A DNA stretch of 64,000 nucleotides, from the NCBI GenBank assembly GCA_951640165.1, contig OX621236.1, forward strand, positions 25,474,948-25,538,947, written 5' to 3'. Each line of letters begins with the position of its first letter. Position 1 is the first letter of the stretch. The translations under genes and the position numbers were made by a program. This document shows positions 46,308 through 61,300 of the stretch, in pieces. Source of the DNA: Pseudoips prasinana (taxonomy: Eukaryota > Arthropoda > Insecta > Lepidoptera > Nolidae). The notes beneath the pieces are model-generated. The model had not been told where the DNA came from. It ran no database searches and saw only the letters and a list, made by a program, of their open reading frames with translations.

Positions 46308-49300
46308 CTAAAAACAAAATAAACAGTCAACACCACTGAAAACATTCCCAAAACTTTCATTTCAGCGAAAAAGTAAGTAATAATGATTTACCTGTTGGAA
46401 ATGTAATTGTTTCTGTTTATCGACTAGAATTTGTCTCAGAGCCTTCGCAATGATCAGTTCCTCAGCTTCCACTAGCCAGTAAATGAATACCATTATCTCC
46501 TGCATCAAGGAACAATCCAGGTCGGATACCCTTCAAATTAAGAAAAATATGTTTAGGCTTTCAGAAAATATGATAAGTTTAATAATAATCACAGGAATGT
46601 CAACAAACAAGAACAAACAGTCTAAAATATAATATATTTACATTTTCAGTTTAGCGCCAACGATTCTGACTAATTGATGGATTTTGCAGGTATACAATTG
46701 CACCTGCAAAATCCACAATTTAATAATTGAACAGTTAGAGAATAGCTTGTTTCAGTTATATACTTAATAATCATATTATTCCTCCTAAAGCAATGAAGAT
46801 TATTTGATAATATTTTCTGTGGACCCTTTACGTCAATTATAATATATATGTCCAATCTACAGATACTCACGTGAGGTCTGCGACGACGCGTGTGAGCAGG
46901 CTGAGCGTCGATCGCAGCTCGTGCGGGCGCGAGCGGAAGTACTTGGCGCGCTGTATGAGGCGCGCCACCAGCCCGCTGGGCGACACCCACGTGCGGTACG
47001 TCGCCAGGAACGCCTCCTGGTACGCGAAGTCTGCACACACCGTACATATATATAAAAAATATTCAACTCACACCCCTACTACATTTTGAGAGAACGCAAA
47101 ATCAGTAGTCTTGTACAGCGAGTTAAGCTTGTAACATACTTTTGAATTTTCTTTCGCCAATAATCATGATTTAGATATATGCATGCCGGGAGCGCACTTC
47201 CAAGATCAACACGTAAGGCGCGCCGATAGACACGCAGACGGTTAAACATAAAATATGGTTCCAGAAAAATACCCTTCCTTCCAATATGAATACTTTTAGA
47301 CCTAATTAAAAGTAAAAGTAACAAATTCTGAGATACTTTTACTTTATTCGTTAAAAGTATGTTACGGTGTTATATTGCTATGCGTAAGCGGAATTCGCCA
47401 TAAATTCAAAGGCTAATCGCTATCTACGCAAAATCTTTAAAATTTATTTTTAGTGCAGATAATAACAACAATGTGCAATAGAAGTTTTGGAAGCAGCCCA
47501 GCGTTAACAATGACAAAAAGGAACACATAAAAACCGTGCTTCAAGCAACATTCAACAAGCCGCCAAATATTAGTAAAAATAAAAAACCAGCCAAACTCCA
47601 GCCCCGTATTAAAGTATGTTCCAACCACTTACACTCGTCCGTTTCTGTAAAGTGAAAGCATGAGAGTTTATAGGTTAGAAGCAATGATAAGTCATGACAT
47701 CATAAAAGCTGGGTCACAATTATGTATAATTTAGATGATCTGACCAATCTATGCATATTGACGACGCGTGGCTAGTAATGGTATGGGCACTAGGTGTGGA
47801 CCACTGTGATGTGGCCTAAATTAAAGAAGATAATGTAGGAGTTCTAATAACTTTATATTTATTTATAATAGGAAATTTAATATATCTTTAAGTAGGAAAT
47901 AATGATCTCAATATAATAAATGGTACAATAGAAAAACAATAAATATAAATTGGCAGTCAATCTGATATCAGGCTAGCTGCCAATCATGAAAAAGGTAGCC
48001 AATAAACTTATAAATTTAATCGTCCAGCGGCGATCGATGCGTGACACATGGTCGAATGATATGTTCTCATTTTTACTTGTAAAAGATCATATCATATTAA
48101 AGAAAATCACATAATAGACCCAGCTTTACATGTATGTAGGTATTATTACTATCATGGTTCTTATGTTCAGCCAAAACCATTTTGATGCTATCATATTGGT
48201 TACTTGGTATTGAAATAAATGTATATGAATAAGATTCGAAGAAGATAAATGCAGTATTCGAGCCTCAATACATGCCTGCATTCGTTTGAATATGAGATGA
48301 ATCAGGTAACAATTAATTCATCCGAATTGATTGAAAATGAGGCAGACGTCTTATAATAGAAGTTAATTTTCCCTCATCCATGACATAAACCTTAAGACTA
48401 ATTAGAGAAACATAAAAACAAGGGCTGCTTAAATTGCGATATTGATAAATGGATAGTTCTAATATGAATTTGTCTGATTCACTGAAGTGGTCACTGGAGC
48501 TCAATCCATAAACCTAAATATTGGTAGAAATGTTCCTCTCCAAGCAAAATGATTCACTTAATCAGAATTTATCGGTTTCTCCTACATTTCCAACATTACG
48601 TTCCATAATGCGTACATTGCCTATCGTTTACAAACTAGCGAAGGTACCTGGTATGTGCGATGAAGTATAATATTATGTGATCTTTATTGTGTGGAGGAGG
48701 CTTGCTCGTTCATTTTACACCAAGTGATTGAGATAATATAATTACTTAATTAACCAGTGTCATGAGATAGCTAGACTATGGATTTAAAATATGGACACTT
48801 AAATTCACGGAAATAACATTATACTTTATAGAAAATAGTCCTACGTAACTATTAACATTTCAACTAACTATTAACATATTGTGATAAAAAGAACTATAGG
48901 AAATAATTAGGTTTATTTAATTATGTTTCCATTGGTTCCTATCGACAAAATGTTGAGATCGTTAGCAACACGCCAAACACATTCAGTTGCGGTTTTCGGT
49001 AATTTTCATTTAAATATATACAGTTCATGTCAGGTGGTGATATTCTACACTATGGCAAACGAATAGTGAAAAACATCAGGTGAGTTTTTTCTCAAAAGTG
49101 AGCTCTGCATTTGTATAATAAAGTCTATTTTACATTATGACTAATGCTCTATGATAAAATGTTTAGTTTAAGAAACCGGATACTATTTTTAGCGTTATAT
49201 TTGAACCTAATGCTAAGTCAAAGGATTATTAATGCATCAATATCAGCAGTCCTTGTTTTTATATGCTATGAGAGTAATAAATATGAGGATAATATTGAGG

Positions 49301-52300
49301 GAAATACCTTTGGTGGCTTTGGTGGCTAACACTATAAGGGCGTCGGGATGTCCACCGCGTACTTCAGGCGCGCTGGAACTTAGCGGGGGCGTGGGGGCAT
49401 TGTCCTTGGGTGGACTCTTGAGCTCGAGCCACGCGCTGATATCAGTCTGTAAGATGATGTCATCCGACTCGGGCGGCACTGGGGACGAACTCATCTCGGT
49501 CGTTGCTGCGCAAGGTTCCACACTGCCTTCGCTTCTCTTAAATATAGCAAAGACATACATTAATGTGGTTAGTGTTAAAATTATCTTGTTGGAATTTTTT
49601 TTATTTATAATATTTTGACGATTGCTACTTAAAAATTGTTTTAACCCAAATAAGTTTAGTTCAAATATCAGAAACATGATAAACGATCCACCCAAACAGA
49701 CCACCAATCCATTACATCCTGATATACCAGAAACTTCCATATTGCACATCATAATTACTAAGACTTCGCTGTCTGTCTGTCCGTCTATCACCATGCTGTA
49801 TCTCATGAACCGTGATAGTAAGACTGTTGAAATTTTCACAGATGATGTATTTCTGTTGCCGCTATAACAACAAATACTAAAAACTAAATAAAATAAATAT
49901 GTAAGGGGGTTCCCATATAAAAAACGTGAATTTTTTGTTCGTTTTTATAGATAATGGTACGGAACCCAGCAAGTCCGACTCGTACTTGGCCGGTTTTTTT
50001 ATTAATACACGTTAATAAAAAATAACTGTATTCCAAAATATTATCTAGAAATAGCAGCTTTTAATAATGAATCAATATTTAAAAACAAACAAAGGAGGTG
50101 TCACCTAAATACTACTTTGTTAAGAATAATCTACTTCAGACAAGATTCTCCGTATTTATTATAGAAGTGAGGTACAGATATTGACGTCACTTTGATACAT
50201 GGGAGGAGCTTATCTGAATATACAGCATGCAAGAGCACAGTTTATTTTAAACAGACTTCAATCAAGGAGTTTTGAGCTCACTGTATGTATATTATATAAT
50301 ATATTTAAACGATAGGAATGCTTCACTTTAAATGCACCCATATAAATGTTAATTTCGAATCATACTGTTACTTTTAGATAAATAGTGAAATCGGGTGTAT
50401 GTTTTTTTAACGGTAATTATGTTATATAATTTTATTATTATTTATGTTTATTCAAGATGTCTACCTGCGATGGCACAGGAGATGGTGTCGGTTGTTGAAC
50501 AAGCATTTCCAAATCATCTTCAAGTGGGAACTTGCCTGGTGTTGTATGCGTACTTGTAAATGATTCGTCAGAATTCTGAAATAAAACAACAATAATTTAA
50601 TGTTGAGTGGCCAATTATCTTAAACATAATTATTTGTAACTATAAATAAAGATAATTACATTATTTAATGCAGTTTCGTCATTAATTGAGCTATTGTGTG
50701 ATGATGGCCGCGGTGACGGTGGAGGCAACAATTCATTGCTTGATGTCATTTGGATCTGTAACAAATGATACGGATAAAATATCCAATTATAACTAGATCA
50801 GACAACAGTCAGAACAAGCTTTGTAATTTTGATATGGTACAGACGACAGCACATCAAACTACCCCAATCTGTCAAATTTCCCAAATTGAAAGTGAACCTT
50901 ATTTTTATGTGATAAAGTTGAAAACCTATTAAAGATATTTGACAGATTGGGGTAGCTGGATGTGCTGGCGTCTGTACCTTAAAGCTATGAAAATATCAAA
51001 TTCTAATCAATCACACAGCATGTAATATTTATGTTCATCGGGCTTGCGCTACCGCGCAATCACACCTGATGAACTACGAAAATATGGTCAAAGGCCGAGC
51101 TAAGCCGAGTTCACCGACCCCTGAACGAGATAGGATTACTATTGTCACTTTCACAGATTATCCTTATCGACAAGCAATCGCCAAATGGCTGTTAGTATAT
51201 ACGTCGATACTTGCTTTTGTATGAAGTCAATGTGCTGAATGATTCACACTATGTGTGGCGCAGTGCCTAAGGTAAGTTTGAAATTTACGTAAATAGTAAA
51301 TTTACGTAAATTTCAAACTTAGCACCGCGTGTTTTGTTTTGTGTGAAGTCAATGTGCTGAATAATTAACACTACGTTTGGCATAGTGCCTAAGGTAAGTG
51401 GTTAAGTATGAAATTTACGTAAATAGTGAATTTACGTAAATAGTGAATTTACGTAAATTTCAAACTTAAGCACCGCGTGTTTTGTGCTCTATTTCATCAT
51501 CTTGTCCCTCTTATACTTATGTTAGTGGGTATGGTTTCCGCACTTAGTCCCTATGTGGACCATTGTTCGTGAGCCATGGCGGCCTTCACTCCATCCAGCC
51601 CACCTCCTTCCATAAACATATGAGGTCTCCCAAACTTCTCAGGGCCTCCGTAAGAGTTCTTGGTGAACCCAAGGTTTCTCTCCGGATTTTCACGATCTCT
51701 ATTTCCCCTTAAAAGGTAAACTAATTAATATAGATGTAACAATATTTACCTGCTTCTTCATCTTAGGGGGTAGCGCTGGGGGTTCAATCGGGATGGGACT
51801 CGGCCCGCTTGGTACCAGCATGTTGACGCTGTCTTCTGAACCACTGAAAACACATGGCATATTTAACCGGCGTCATTATACAATGTAATGCACTAATAAG
51901 TGATAATGGATTAAATTATTATTGCGCGAATAAGAAGTTATCTTTATAAGATAATATTTTGTTGTTGTTATGTGCAGCAATAATAACTGGCTGAAAAGAT
52001 TACAAGATTAGGCGTACAGTTTATAGATAAGACTACATAAACGCTAATTTTGTGTTTACTTAAATCCGTTTCTAAATTAAATAAAAATAAATAGTTTAAT
52101 TTGGTTCACTAAGTACAATTCATTTCATAGCTCCAAGAATGGCATTGAATTCATCTATATTAATATTATAAAGAGGTAACGTTTGTGACTGTGTGACGTT
52201 GTAAGGGGTAATCTCTGGATCTACTGAACCGATTTTCAAAATTATTTCACCAATAGAAAGGTACGCTATTGTGGAGTGTCATAGGCTATGATTTATCATC

Positions 52301-55300
52301 ATAATTTTTATTTATCCCGAACTTTAAACCCGAAGTAGGGAACAAACGGGCAGGGACAAAAATATTTATAACGCGGAACGAATTCCGGGGGCACTGCTAG
52401 TATATAATTACTACATATACAACATTGTTTACAGATATTAACGCGACTAACCTTTAACCACACGATCAATGCAACTTGGTCGAAACGTCGGGAAAATAAC
52501 AATAAAGGTTAGTCGCGTTAATACCTGTAAACAATGTCGTATATCTATGTATTAATTGTTAAATCTACTAGAAGTAAAAACTGATAAAATTGATAATGCA
52601 CTGTTATCAACAGCATGTCATCATACCTCATGGGCGGGTTGCCAAAGTGCTGTACAGTGAAGGACTGTGCAATAGAGCGCTGCACTTGCTGCCGCTCCAA
52701 GCTCATACCGTCGCTGGACTGTTTGGCACTGCGCGAAACAAACAGAACGTTCAGTTGCAACAAGCATAGATGTCAATGATAAATAACGCATTAGTTCAAG
52801 TAGGAAAACATGTGTGTCGTCATTTTTCTTTGTGTTGTAGTGACGAAATATCACACAACTAACATAATAGATGCTTTAGTAGGTTAATATTTGTCTTCCA
52901 AGTCATAAATAAGAACAGAAATACATTTATAGATTCAGAAATAACACAGGATTAATAAAGGTAAGCCACCAAATGACCTAAATTATTTTTTTATGTAGAT
53001 ACCTTAATTTAAATTTTAAACTTCTCCAATAATTTAGGGCAATTTTACAAAATACTCCAATGATTTACGCCAATTATAAATATTCTAATATTAAATTACG
53101 TGGTTATTATTTTTATACTCGATTGGTTAGTTAATGTACTCCTAAAATAGAGATTAACTTGATCTTGGAAATATAAACCAACAAATTAGTTTTCTTTTAT
53201 CAATACTTGCCGTTGTGATTTGCACCATTGGTAAAGGTTATCTCACCCTGTTTAAAACAGCTTTTTTGCGTTTGCATTTTGAACAGGGTGACAGTCCATT
53301 TAGAAATGAGGAGTTTTATAAAACCAACTTTTGAATTTCATATAAAACAAGTTTTATAAAACTAAAATTTAAATTTTATATATACACTAAAGTCTTAAGC
53401 TTTTATTTTAGAGTTAAGTCTCCCTCTAGACTTTACTCTAACCTAAAAGCTTTCCACGAAAAATTCCAACGCTAAAAGTATGTATTATATTTATATACAT
53501 ACTTTTACTAGTTACTAGATAATTAAACATAATCTCTTGACAATAACTTGATACGAGCTAGCTAAATATCATTTCTGTAATAAAATAAATTTTATAAATG
53601 TTTTCATACAAGATGTACCTAAATATCTATGTTACTAGAAATAATATCTAATGTATACAACTATATTACTACAAACATGTTCTGACTATTTACAAGCGCT
53701 TTTTTAAAGTCTACGTGAATAAAAGCCTTTTTTATTTTTATTTTTTTTATATATTTTTCTTTCCCTAACACTGGCCTTTACACATTGTATACTTGGACAT
53801 CAGTGGACGAAAACAAAAGCTAGAAAGAGAAATATATTTTAATATAGCTAATGATAGTTACCTGGCTAAGTTGTAGGTGTGTATGGAATGCCGGAACATG
53901 TCTGGCGGGGCCACCGCGGCACTACTTGGCGGGTGACTACAGTTCCCGAACATTTCCATGTACGCCATTACTAGAGACAAATCCAGCATATTAGTACGAA
54001 ACATTTCAGTACAAGTTTACAAGGCGTCATAAAATTGTACCATAGGATATCATTTTAGATATAAATATCGCCTCCTGAGTGAAGAAAATAATAACTGGAT
54101 TATTCAAAAACATCAATTACTCACAGCCGTTATTTTGTTTATAACGGGGCAAAATATGTTTGAAATGTTAGACCCACTTTTCATCGCTTTTATATTGATT
54201 CCAAGGGTAATATTGTATAAGTGGCAAAGGACATATATAATACAGTCCCCTGAGCCCTGGGAACAGTTTATAATATACTGATATCAAGTGATCACACAAT
54301 CAAGCAATAAGTCTCTCAGCATCAGCTTTTCTGATGCCACTGCCCAGGAAGATGACTGCACACTCGTTTATAAATAATGCAGTTATTCATATAATTTATA
54401 GAGTAGTTTTATAGTTCAAGATACATTCAATGTTTATTAAAACAAACACCAGCACAATTTTAATACACCTCACAGTTCACAGTTAGTCAAGAGTATGATA
54501 CACACTAAGCGCGTAGGCGAGAAATGTAGATCTTCCGACATATGCCCTCAAATTAACGTGAAACAGCAATAAATCGTCGTAATGAAGCGCTAAATACATC
54601 CATCATCTTTGGTGATAATTAACTACATATAAGTTCCGCTCTTGTTACTAGCGTAAGCGCCGGAAGCCAAATTTTACACATCTAAATGTGGATGTTTTGC
54701 ACACGTAAAGCTTATTAAGTCTCTACCATGATTATTAATTTTCTCGTTATTTAAAAACCAACTTTATAATTGTACACTGTAATATTAATTTTAGATTGTT
54801 ATTTTTTTTTTAACGTCGGTGGAAAATGTGCGGGTCCAACCGAAAACAATGTAGGACTACAAAATAGTGATCGAGGAAGCTAACTGGAGCATACGTTATA
54901 CTTACAGGTAAATGAGACGCTAACAAGTTACTAAGTATTAGTAACACGAACATAATCGTTTCATGAATATTAATGGATCAAAGTTACAATAATCAGACTG
55001 TTACATTATATCCATGACATAATACAACAATGAACTTTCTACTTTCATGGTAAATGGGGTTAAATAATTAGAATAAAAATAATGGCTGCAATTCTATTGT
55101 TTTACCTTAATAAACTAATTCAAATATCTAAACATATTTGTATTGTACATTCCTTTGTTAAGGACAAGGAATGTTTTGATCTATCAAAATAGCTAATTGC
55201 ATATTCGCATAATTTGTAGACAGGTTGTAAAATGGCGTCTACTGAGCCGTCTAGCTAGATTATTGACAGTACCACAAACCTACTTTCTTCATGAAGTTCA

Positions 55301-58300
55301 GTGGAAAGAACTTCAATAAACTAATACTTTTAATAAGTCAAAATTATGACCAATGTAGAAGAACTACATAATAACTTCATCGAAAAATAATAAGAAATAT
55401 TATAACGAAAAATACATGGTAGAGCCTCTAAACACTGACAGTGAATCGGCGCGTATAAAACTAGTGTAAGTGACAAAAAGCCTGCAGACTGCTAAGCACG
55501 TTTGATGAATCTCCAACATGTCCGTTGATGGAGTGGTCCTATAGTGATACACGCAAGTTCGTTCATTCGTTGGTGTGGAGCTAAATAGCGCTTGACATGC
55601 AACCACTCACCACTGTACGCGACGCTTTGGAACACTGGCCGCCGCACCGACACAACAGACAAACATGCCGTTATAGCCCCACAGTCAATACACATAGGTC
55701 AATGCCCACAATACATTATTATCATTCATATACCAAGGCGCCCAACATATCAAGAATAGTCAATAATTTTCCCAGTGATAGTAAGAATGCAGTGGAACAA
55801 GCATGGATACAGTGCGACAATATATAATCTTCTAAGAAATAGATTAGATTTATAGATAGGGACCTTCTATTCGAAATTAACATGTCCTCCGCTGCAGTCA
55901 CAGTCAATTTCACAAATGCAAGGAAGCTGGCATGCCTCTCAAGTCGTAATCACAATATCAGTCAACTGCAAGTTATTATCAATTAATAATGCCAATGACG
56001 GGACCTTAGCAGCCAATCCATTTATTAAGGAATGTCAAGGCATTAAAATATTTATCAATAAGGTTACCATTTTTAATAAGTTTGTTTTTGCTCCAAATTT
56101 ACACAAGCTAGCTAACACCGGGTTATATAAAAGAAACTTTACAGACCGTCTAGCTAGATATTACTTGCCAAACAAATAATTTAATTTATTTCAGCTACCC
56201 ATGTAGGAAGTAGATTATAAATGTTTACTATCATTTAATTTTACTTATAATGCTTTTACTACAACTATTATTGGATACTGTAAAAAATTGTAATATAAAA
56301 TTTTTTTGTTAGCGTTAGCAACGTTGCAGACGAACGTGAAAAATAAATGTTTATAGTTATCTAATGTTTTCCAATAACAATTCTGAAATAAACGTAGTTT
56401 CGTACATACTCTCTGTTATCAACAAATAAATATATGCTTAGTAGATATACTGTGGACAACTACCGAGTCTGTGAAATTACGTACAAGTACCAGTTTGATT
56501 TTACCCAGTATTTTGAGCTAAACTTTCCTTGCGCTCCGTACCTTGTTCTAAGAAGATATATTATCTACTGTCGCACCACGCCATACTGTACCAGTCGCTA
56601 AATGCCTTATCCTTAAAGACAGACAAGTGAAGAGAGTATTCATGTAGACATAACACAAACACGGTGCAATAACATTCAGCAGTGTAATAATTGTGTAATT
56701 TGAAGTGTATTTCATCCAAAGAATAGTATTTACATATGGTTATCACATATTTTTGGAACATCAGGCAGGCATCCAAAAGAACTTGAAATCATAGACATGG
56801 AGTTCATTCCTTCACCGAGTTTTTTTTTTTAATCCATGGTTATTAGTCAATAGTGTAAGATAATAATAAAAGAAAGCTTGTTAATTAATTTAACAGCATT
56901 TCCAATAAATGTTCTGATGTGTTTGAAAATGAACTTCCGTATAGGGATAATGATTTCTCTGACAATAAAATGGGGCTCTCATTTCTTAGGGGCTCTCATT
57001 TCTTAGGGGCTCTCATTTCTTAGGGGCTCTCATTTCTTAGGGGCTCTCATTTCTTATCTCACATTATTAACAACAAAAACTATAACTTATCCCCATAAAA
57101 CAAATTTATAACGAGTTTTCAATATAAAATTGTTTTGTGAAACGCCTCACGAACTCAGTTGTCTATATACCAAAGCTTGTTACCCATTTACTTAAGCAGC
57201 ACTCATGTACACACGGGTACATATCGAGGTACACATTTCCAGTATAAGCTGATCCCTGAGGTCAGCGTATATTGGAAATGTATAGCTTGATATGTAGCCG
57301 TGTGTACTACCTGTTTCTTCTTCATTTAATTTACTTCTGTTAGTTCTGTGTGTACAAAATCTATTAAATAAGTTGGCCCTCTTAGATTCTGGTAGCAATT
57401 GGTAGTTTTAATCCGGATAATTCATAAATCCAATTCTAGAGGGTGTCATCCTCGCCAAAGTTAGTGAGTCTCGTTTGGTTTTCCGCAAATAAAATAGCTA
57501 TCCTGAGGTTTGCGGACGATATGAGTGTTCTAAGCCGCTCGATACACGTCCAATTGAAATTATCTTAGTAAGGCAACCCAACAAGAAATATGGCACTTGA
57601 AATGGTGTGTGTGTAGCACAGGCGGGCAGTAAAGCAGGTATACTGACTGTGTTTCTTCTTGAGCGGCAGCGGCGGCGGGCGCGGCGGCTGGTGCACGGCC
57701 AGCGTGTGCGGCCGCGCCTCGCCGTGCAGCGAGCACACCGGGGACGACCTGTTCACGGACACAACGTTACAACTTAGAGTAAACAACATAGGTATGTAAA
57801 GTTAAAATAAACACAATATCAGTAAGGTAGAACATTTATCCTCATTGAGCAGTTCCATAGGAAACTTACAGGAAACACTCCAAGAATAAGCATTTTGGGA
57901 TTAAATCGAAGATGTACAAGAGAACATAACCTCTCACATTTAATACCACAGTATTTATTTATGTATTTATCTAAAACAAAGCTACAAAAATTAGGCTAGA
58001 TACTAGCTTTGCGGTACTTTACTACTAAAATTAAAATCAGTCTAAGCATGTGGGAACTATGATGCCAAATAATGAAAACCAAAAAATTATTCAGTTAAAA
58101 GTTTAGGAATTAGGACACCGCTACCGACACTTTTGATATTATCTATGCTTACAGTCAGTACACAGACTGCAAAAACTAACTACGTCCAATCATGACGTAC
58201 TTAGCCCCACGCACTACTAAGTACTAAGCTTTATATTCGGCTTGACTTATCCCATCCAGAACGATTTTTTTATAAAAACAATTCGAATGCAATAATAGTA

Positions 58301-61300
58301 CTAGAATAATGTTGCTAATTCTTTATAATTTCATAATTAATTAACCACAGTTGTAATACAGACGGACGTAAAAGTTATCTCAGGCGGATCAAATTGTTTT
58401 ACACCATAGATTGAGATCTAACGCAGATGTTTACAAAGTTGCTCATCAAGGCGTGAAGGTCGAATGTGGCAATGTGCCGCAAACTTGGCCACTCTTTAGG
58501 CACTTGTAACTTTCTAAGTTCACTCTGCTTAAAATGAATCACGCATGACAACATTTTGTTTTAAATATACCGCTATTTATTTCAACTGTTGAATTTATGA
58601 TTCTATAAAAAAAAACTGATTACAATAGACATGTTTGTTCATTGACTTTGCATCAATTATATTTTTGGAGGTCATACAACGAGTTCTCGCTCGTAGTTGA
58701 TTTTTCATATAGTTTCCTCATCCTATTCCCAAACTACTGGTAGTAGCTAATTACGAAACAAAGACAAGGGAAGTATGTAAAGCTGTCGATTCTTGTATGA
58801 CATATAAACGTCCTCACCTATTGCAAAGAAGTGGGTATCTGAACAAAACCTTACCATATCCCACTCATACAGCGCTTGGACGGCTGATAAGGTTTCCATG
58901 TAGGTAGTATTAAAACGATTGAAAAGAATTAGGTCGGTGAAGCATGGATCAAGTCATTTCATCGATTGGTAGTGAGATGATCTAATAGTCAAAGATAATT
59001 GAGAAGTAGGTATTAGGGGCGGTTTTTGTACTACAAGTGTAAACAGATCTCGGACGACTGATAAGGTTTTTATTTATTATATTAATATCGAGAATAAAAC
59101 TAATTTTGTTTACACGAAACTAAAACCACATATAAATAGATTATTCCGTTTGGGAATCACTTCAATTCAAACGTATAAAATCTCTTCCCTTTATCCCAAA
59201 AAGAAGTCTAAAATTACCACTTCATTTGAACCATGGATCAAGTCACCTCAGCGGATGATATTAATACACAATGAGGGTATCTGTAGATTGATTGTACGTT
59301 TAGTAGTAAGGGAGGGGTCGTGTAGGGTATAAAAAAAAAGCGTGCTCACCGAATCTCGACGTTGGGGAAGCACGCCTGCACGTCGACGCGGTTGGTGCGG
59401 CGCGTCTTGACCGGCAGCTCGGGTGGCGTCTCCGTCTCGTCTGACGTGATGCTCGCCAATCTACACGATAACATTGTTACCACAATACCAGTTATTGCTC
59501 GTCCTTGACGGTCTCAAACACTTGAGTAACACAATTAATGTACCGAGCTCTGTCGAATTTGGAATCATTGTTTTAACAGATTTCGTACATTTATTTTATA
59601 AGGTTTACATTTGTTTGTATTTGTTTCAAAAATTAGATTTTATTTTTATTAATTAAATACAAAAATGTAGCAGAAATACATTATTATGTTTTCCTGTTAA
59701 GTATAACGGACCATAAATATTGAATATTGCCTACGAGATAATAAATTATTTGACTTTTTACATGATGTAAAGACTCCAAACAATAAAAAATACAAAACCA
59801 AGTCTTTACTGGTCTGTAAGCGATCAGTGGCGTAGACGTAGTCGTGCTGGAAATCGCTTAAGTGGTTTCATGACACTGCATTTTCGCTTGTAAGTCACAA
59901 TGATTTCATGTCACTGCATTTGCACTTGACACTAAGAAAACACCACGCTAATTAGTCGGTCATAGGGGTTAAGCCATGTTAGAGGCCTATTAGACGTCTT
60001 GAATAACTCTGACACAAGAAGCGTAACGATCAAGAAATAAAAAACAAATTGTTTTATGTAATTTCTGCAAAATATCTGTTCTGGGTTGAATTAGTTCATG
60101 AAATTCAATCTAACCCAGATAAATCTTTAGATTTTTGTAACTAAAAGATGAAACCATAATAAAATCTCCATTTTAAATTATGAAATAATAAGTCAAATTC
60201 ATTATTAAAACAAATTCAAATAAATTATTATTTTTATAAATTCGGACATAAAGTATTCCATAGTGCTCTCGTCTGAACAATAGAAGCCATGTCGTTAACT
60301 GGGTTATTAAATTTGGAAATGTACTGTGTATGATTACAAAGGAAACAAAAATTAACAAGTAATATTAGCCACAATCCACCTTATTCCCTTAATTTACTAA
60401 TAGAACGGTGTAACTTCATTCGAGTCTCTCTACTTCGTTCGACCAATGAAATCACGTAAACATTATATTACATTAAGCTTTTCAAATTGTTAGCAAGCCT
60501 ATGAGCAAAAAATTATGAAAGAAATTAGTGCTACCGACTAAAATTGAGTGTTGTGTTTGGTAGTACCTTAGACGTCCTCATACATCTTCATTTGTTTGTA
60601 CTTTGAATTTATACAATACCGTACTAGGCTTGCGGCAAGGATAATTTAATGCGATTTCATTATTCGAAAGTACTAAAGAGGCAAGAGTCTAAGTTGCCAT
60701 GCCAACAGGGCAGTATGTGATAATACAAGAAACACTCACTTTGAAGAATGGTGCGTGGTTATACTGTTCATATTGGTTACATTCATGCGGGTCTCAAAGC
60801 TTTGTACTGTGCACTTCATTTCACTCACACAGTCTGTACTGTTAAAAATACTGCAAAAACAATAACAGAAAGCATGATACTAAAAACACTCAATATACTT
60901 TGCTGTAGGACATGAAGATTTAAGAATAGAAACACAAGTGTATTAAAATTGACTCAAATTAACCCCGTCCAAACCCACGACTCTAACTAGAAAAACTAAA
61001 AAGATTAACCCCGATCGCCAGCACCCGACTATTCGTGATTGTGGGCACATTTTTGTTTGTCATTTATGGCTGGCAGTCAGAAGGTTTATATAAAAGGCTT
61101 AATATTACTTAATATATTTTAAAAAAAAACATGGCTCCATCAATTTAGCTATCATACCACAGACAAAAACTTCATACTTCTAACACTCTTGAAGGCTGTT
61201 ATTGTGGATTAAAAGAAAAACAAAAGTAAAGCATATTTAGTGAACATCACCAGTCGCCATGCATCGTTGGTTTGGCGGAAAAAATAAACATTTTTACGTC

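Larger units (their letters stand above)
53971..57647. other. Large C3G intron, mostly unexplained
   Basis: The intron carries the 17-bp tandem array (56972-57056) and the hairpin at 57207-57307. The rest is AT-rich with no recognised element; frames such as 55916-56179 have no family signature. Confidence 0.4.

Noticed and set aside
49243..49839. 198-codon minus-strand frame as a separate gene
   Set aside because: Only 49308-49536 is coding; it is a C3G exon and both ends run into introns.
56972..57056. CRISPR-like array
   Set aside because: The 17-bp units are directly adjacent with no spacers, and the genome is eukaryotic.
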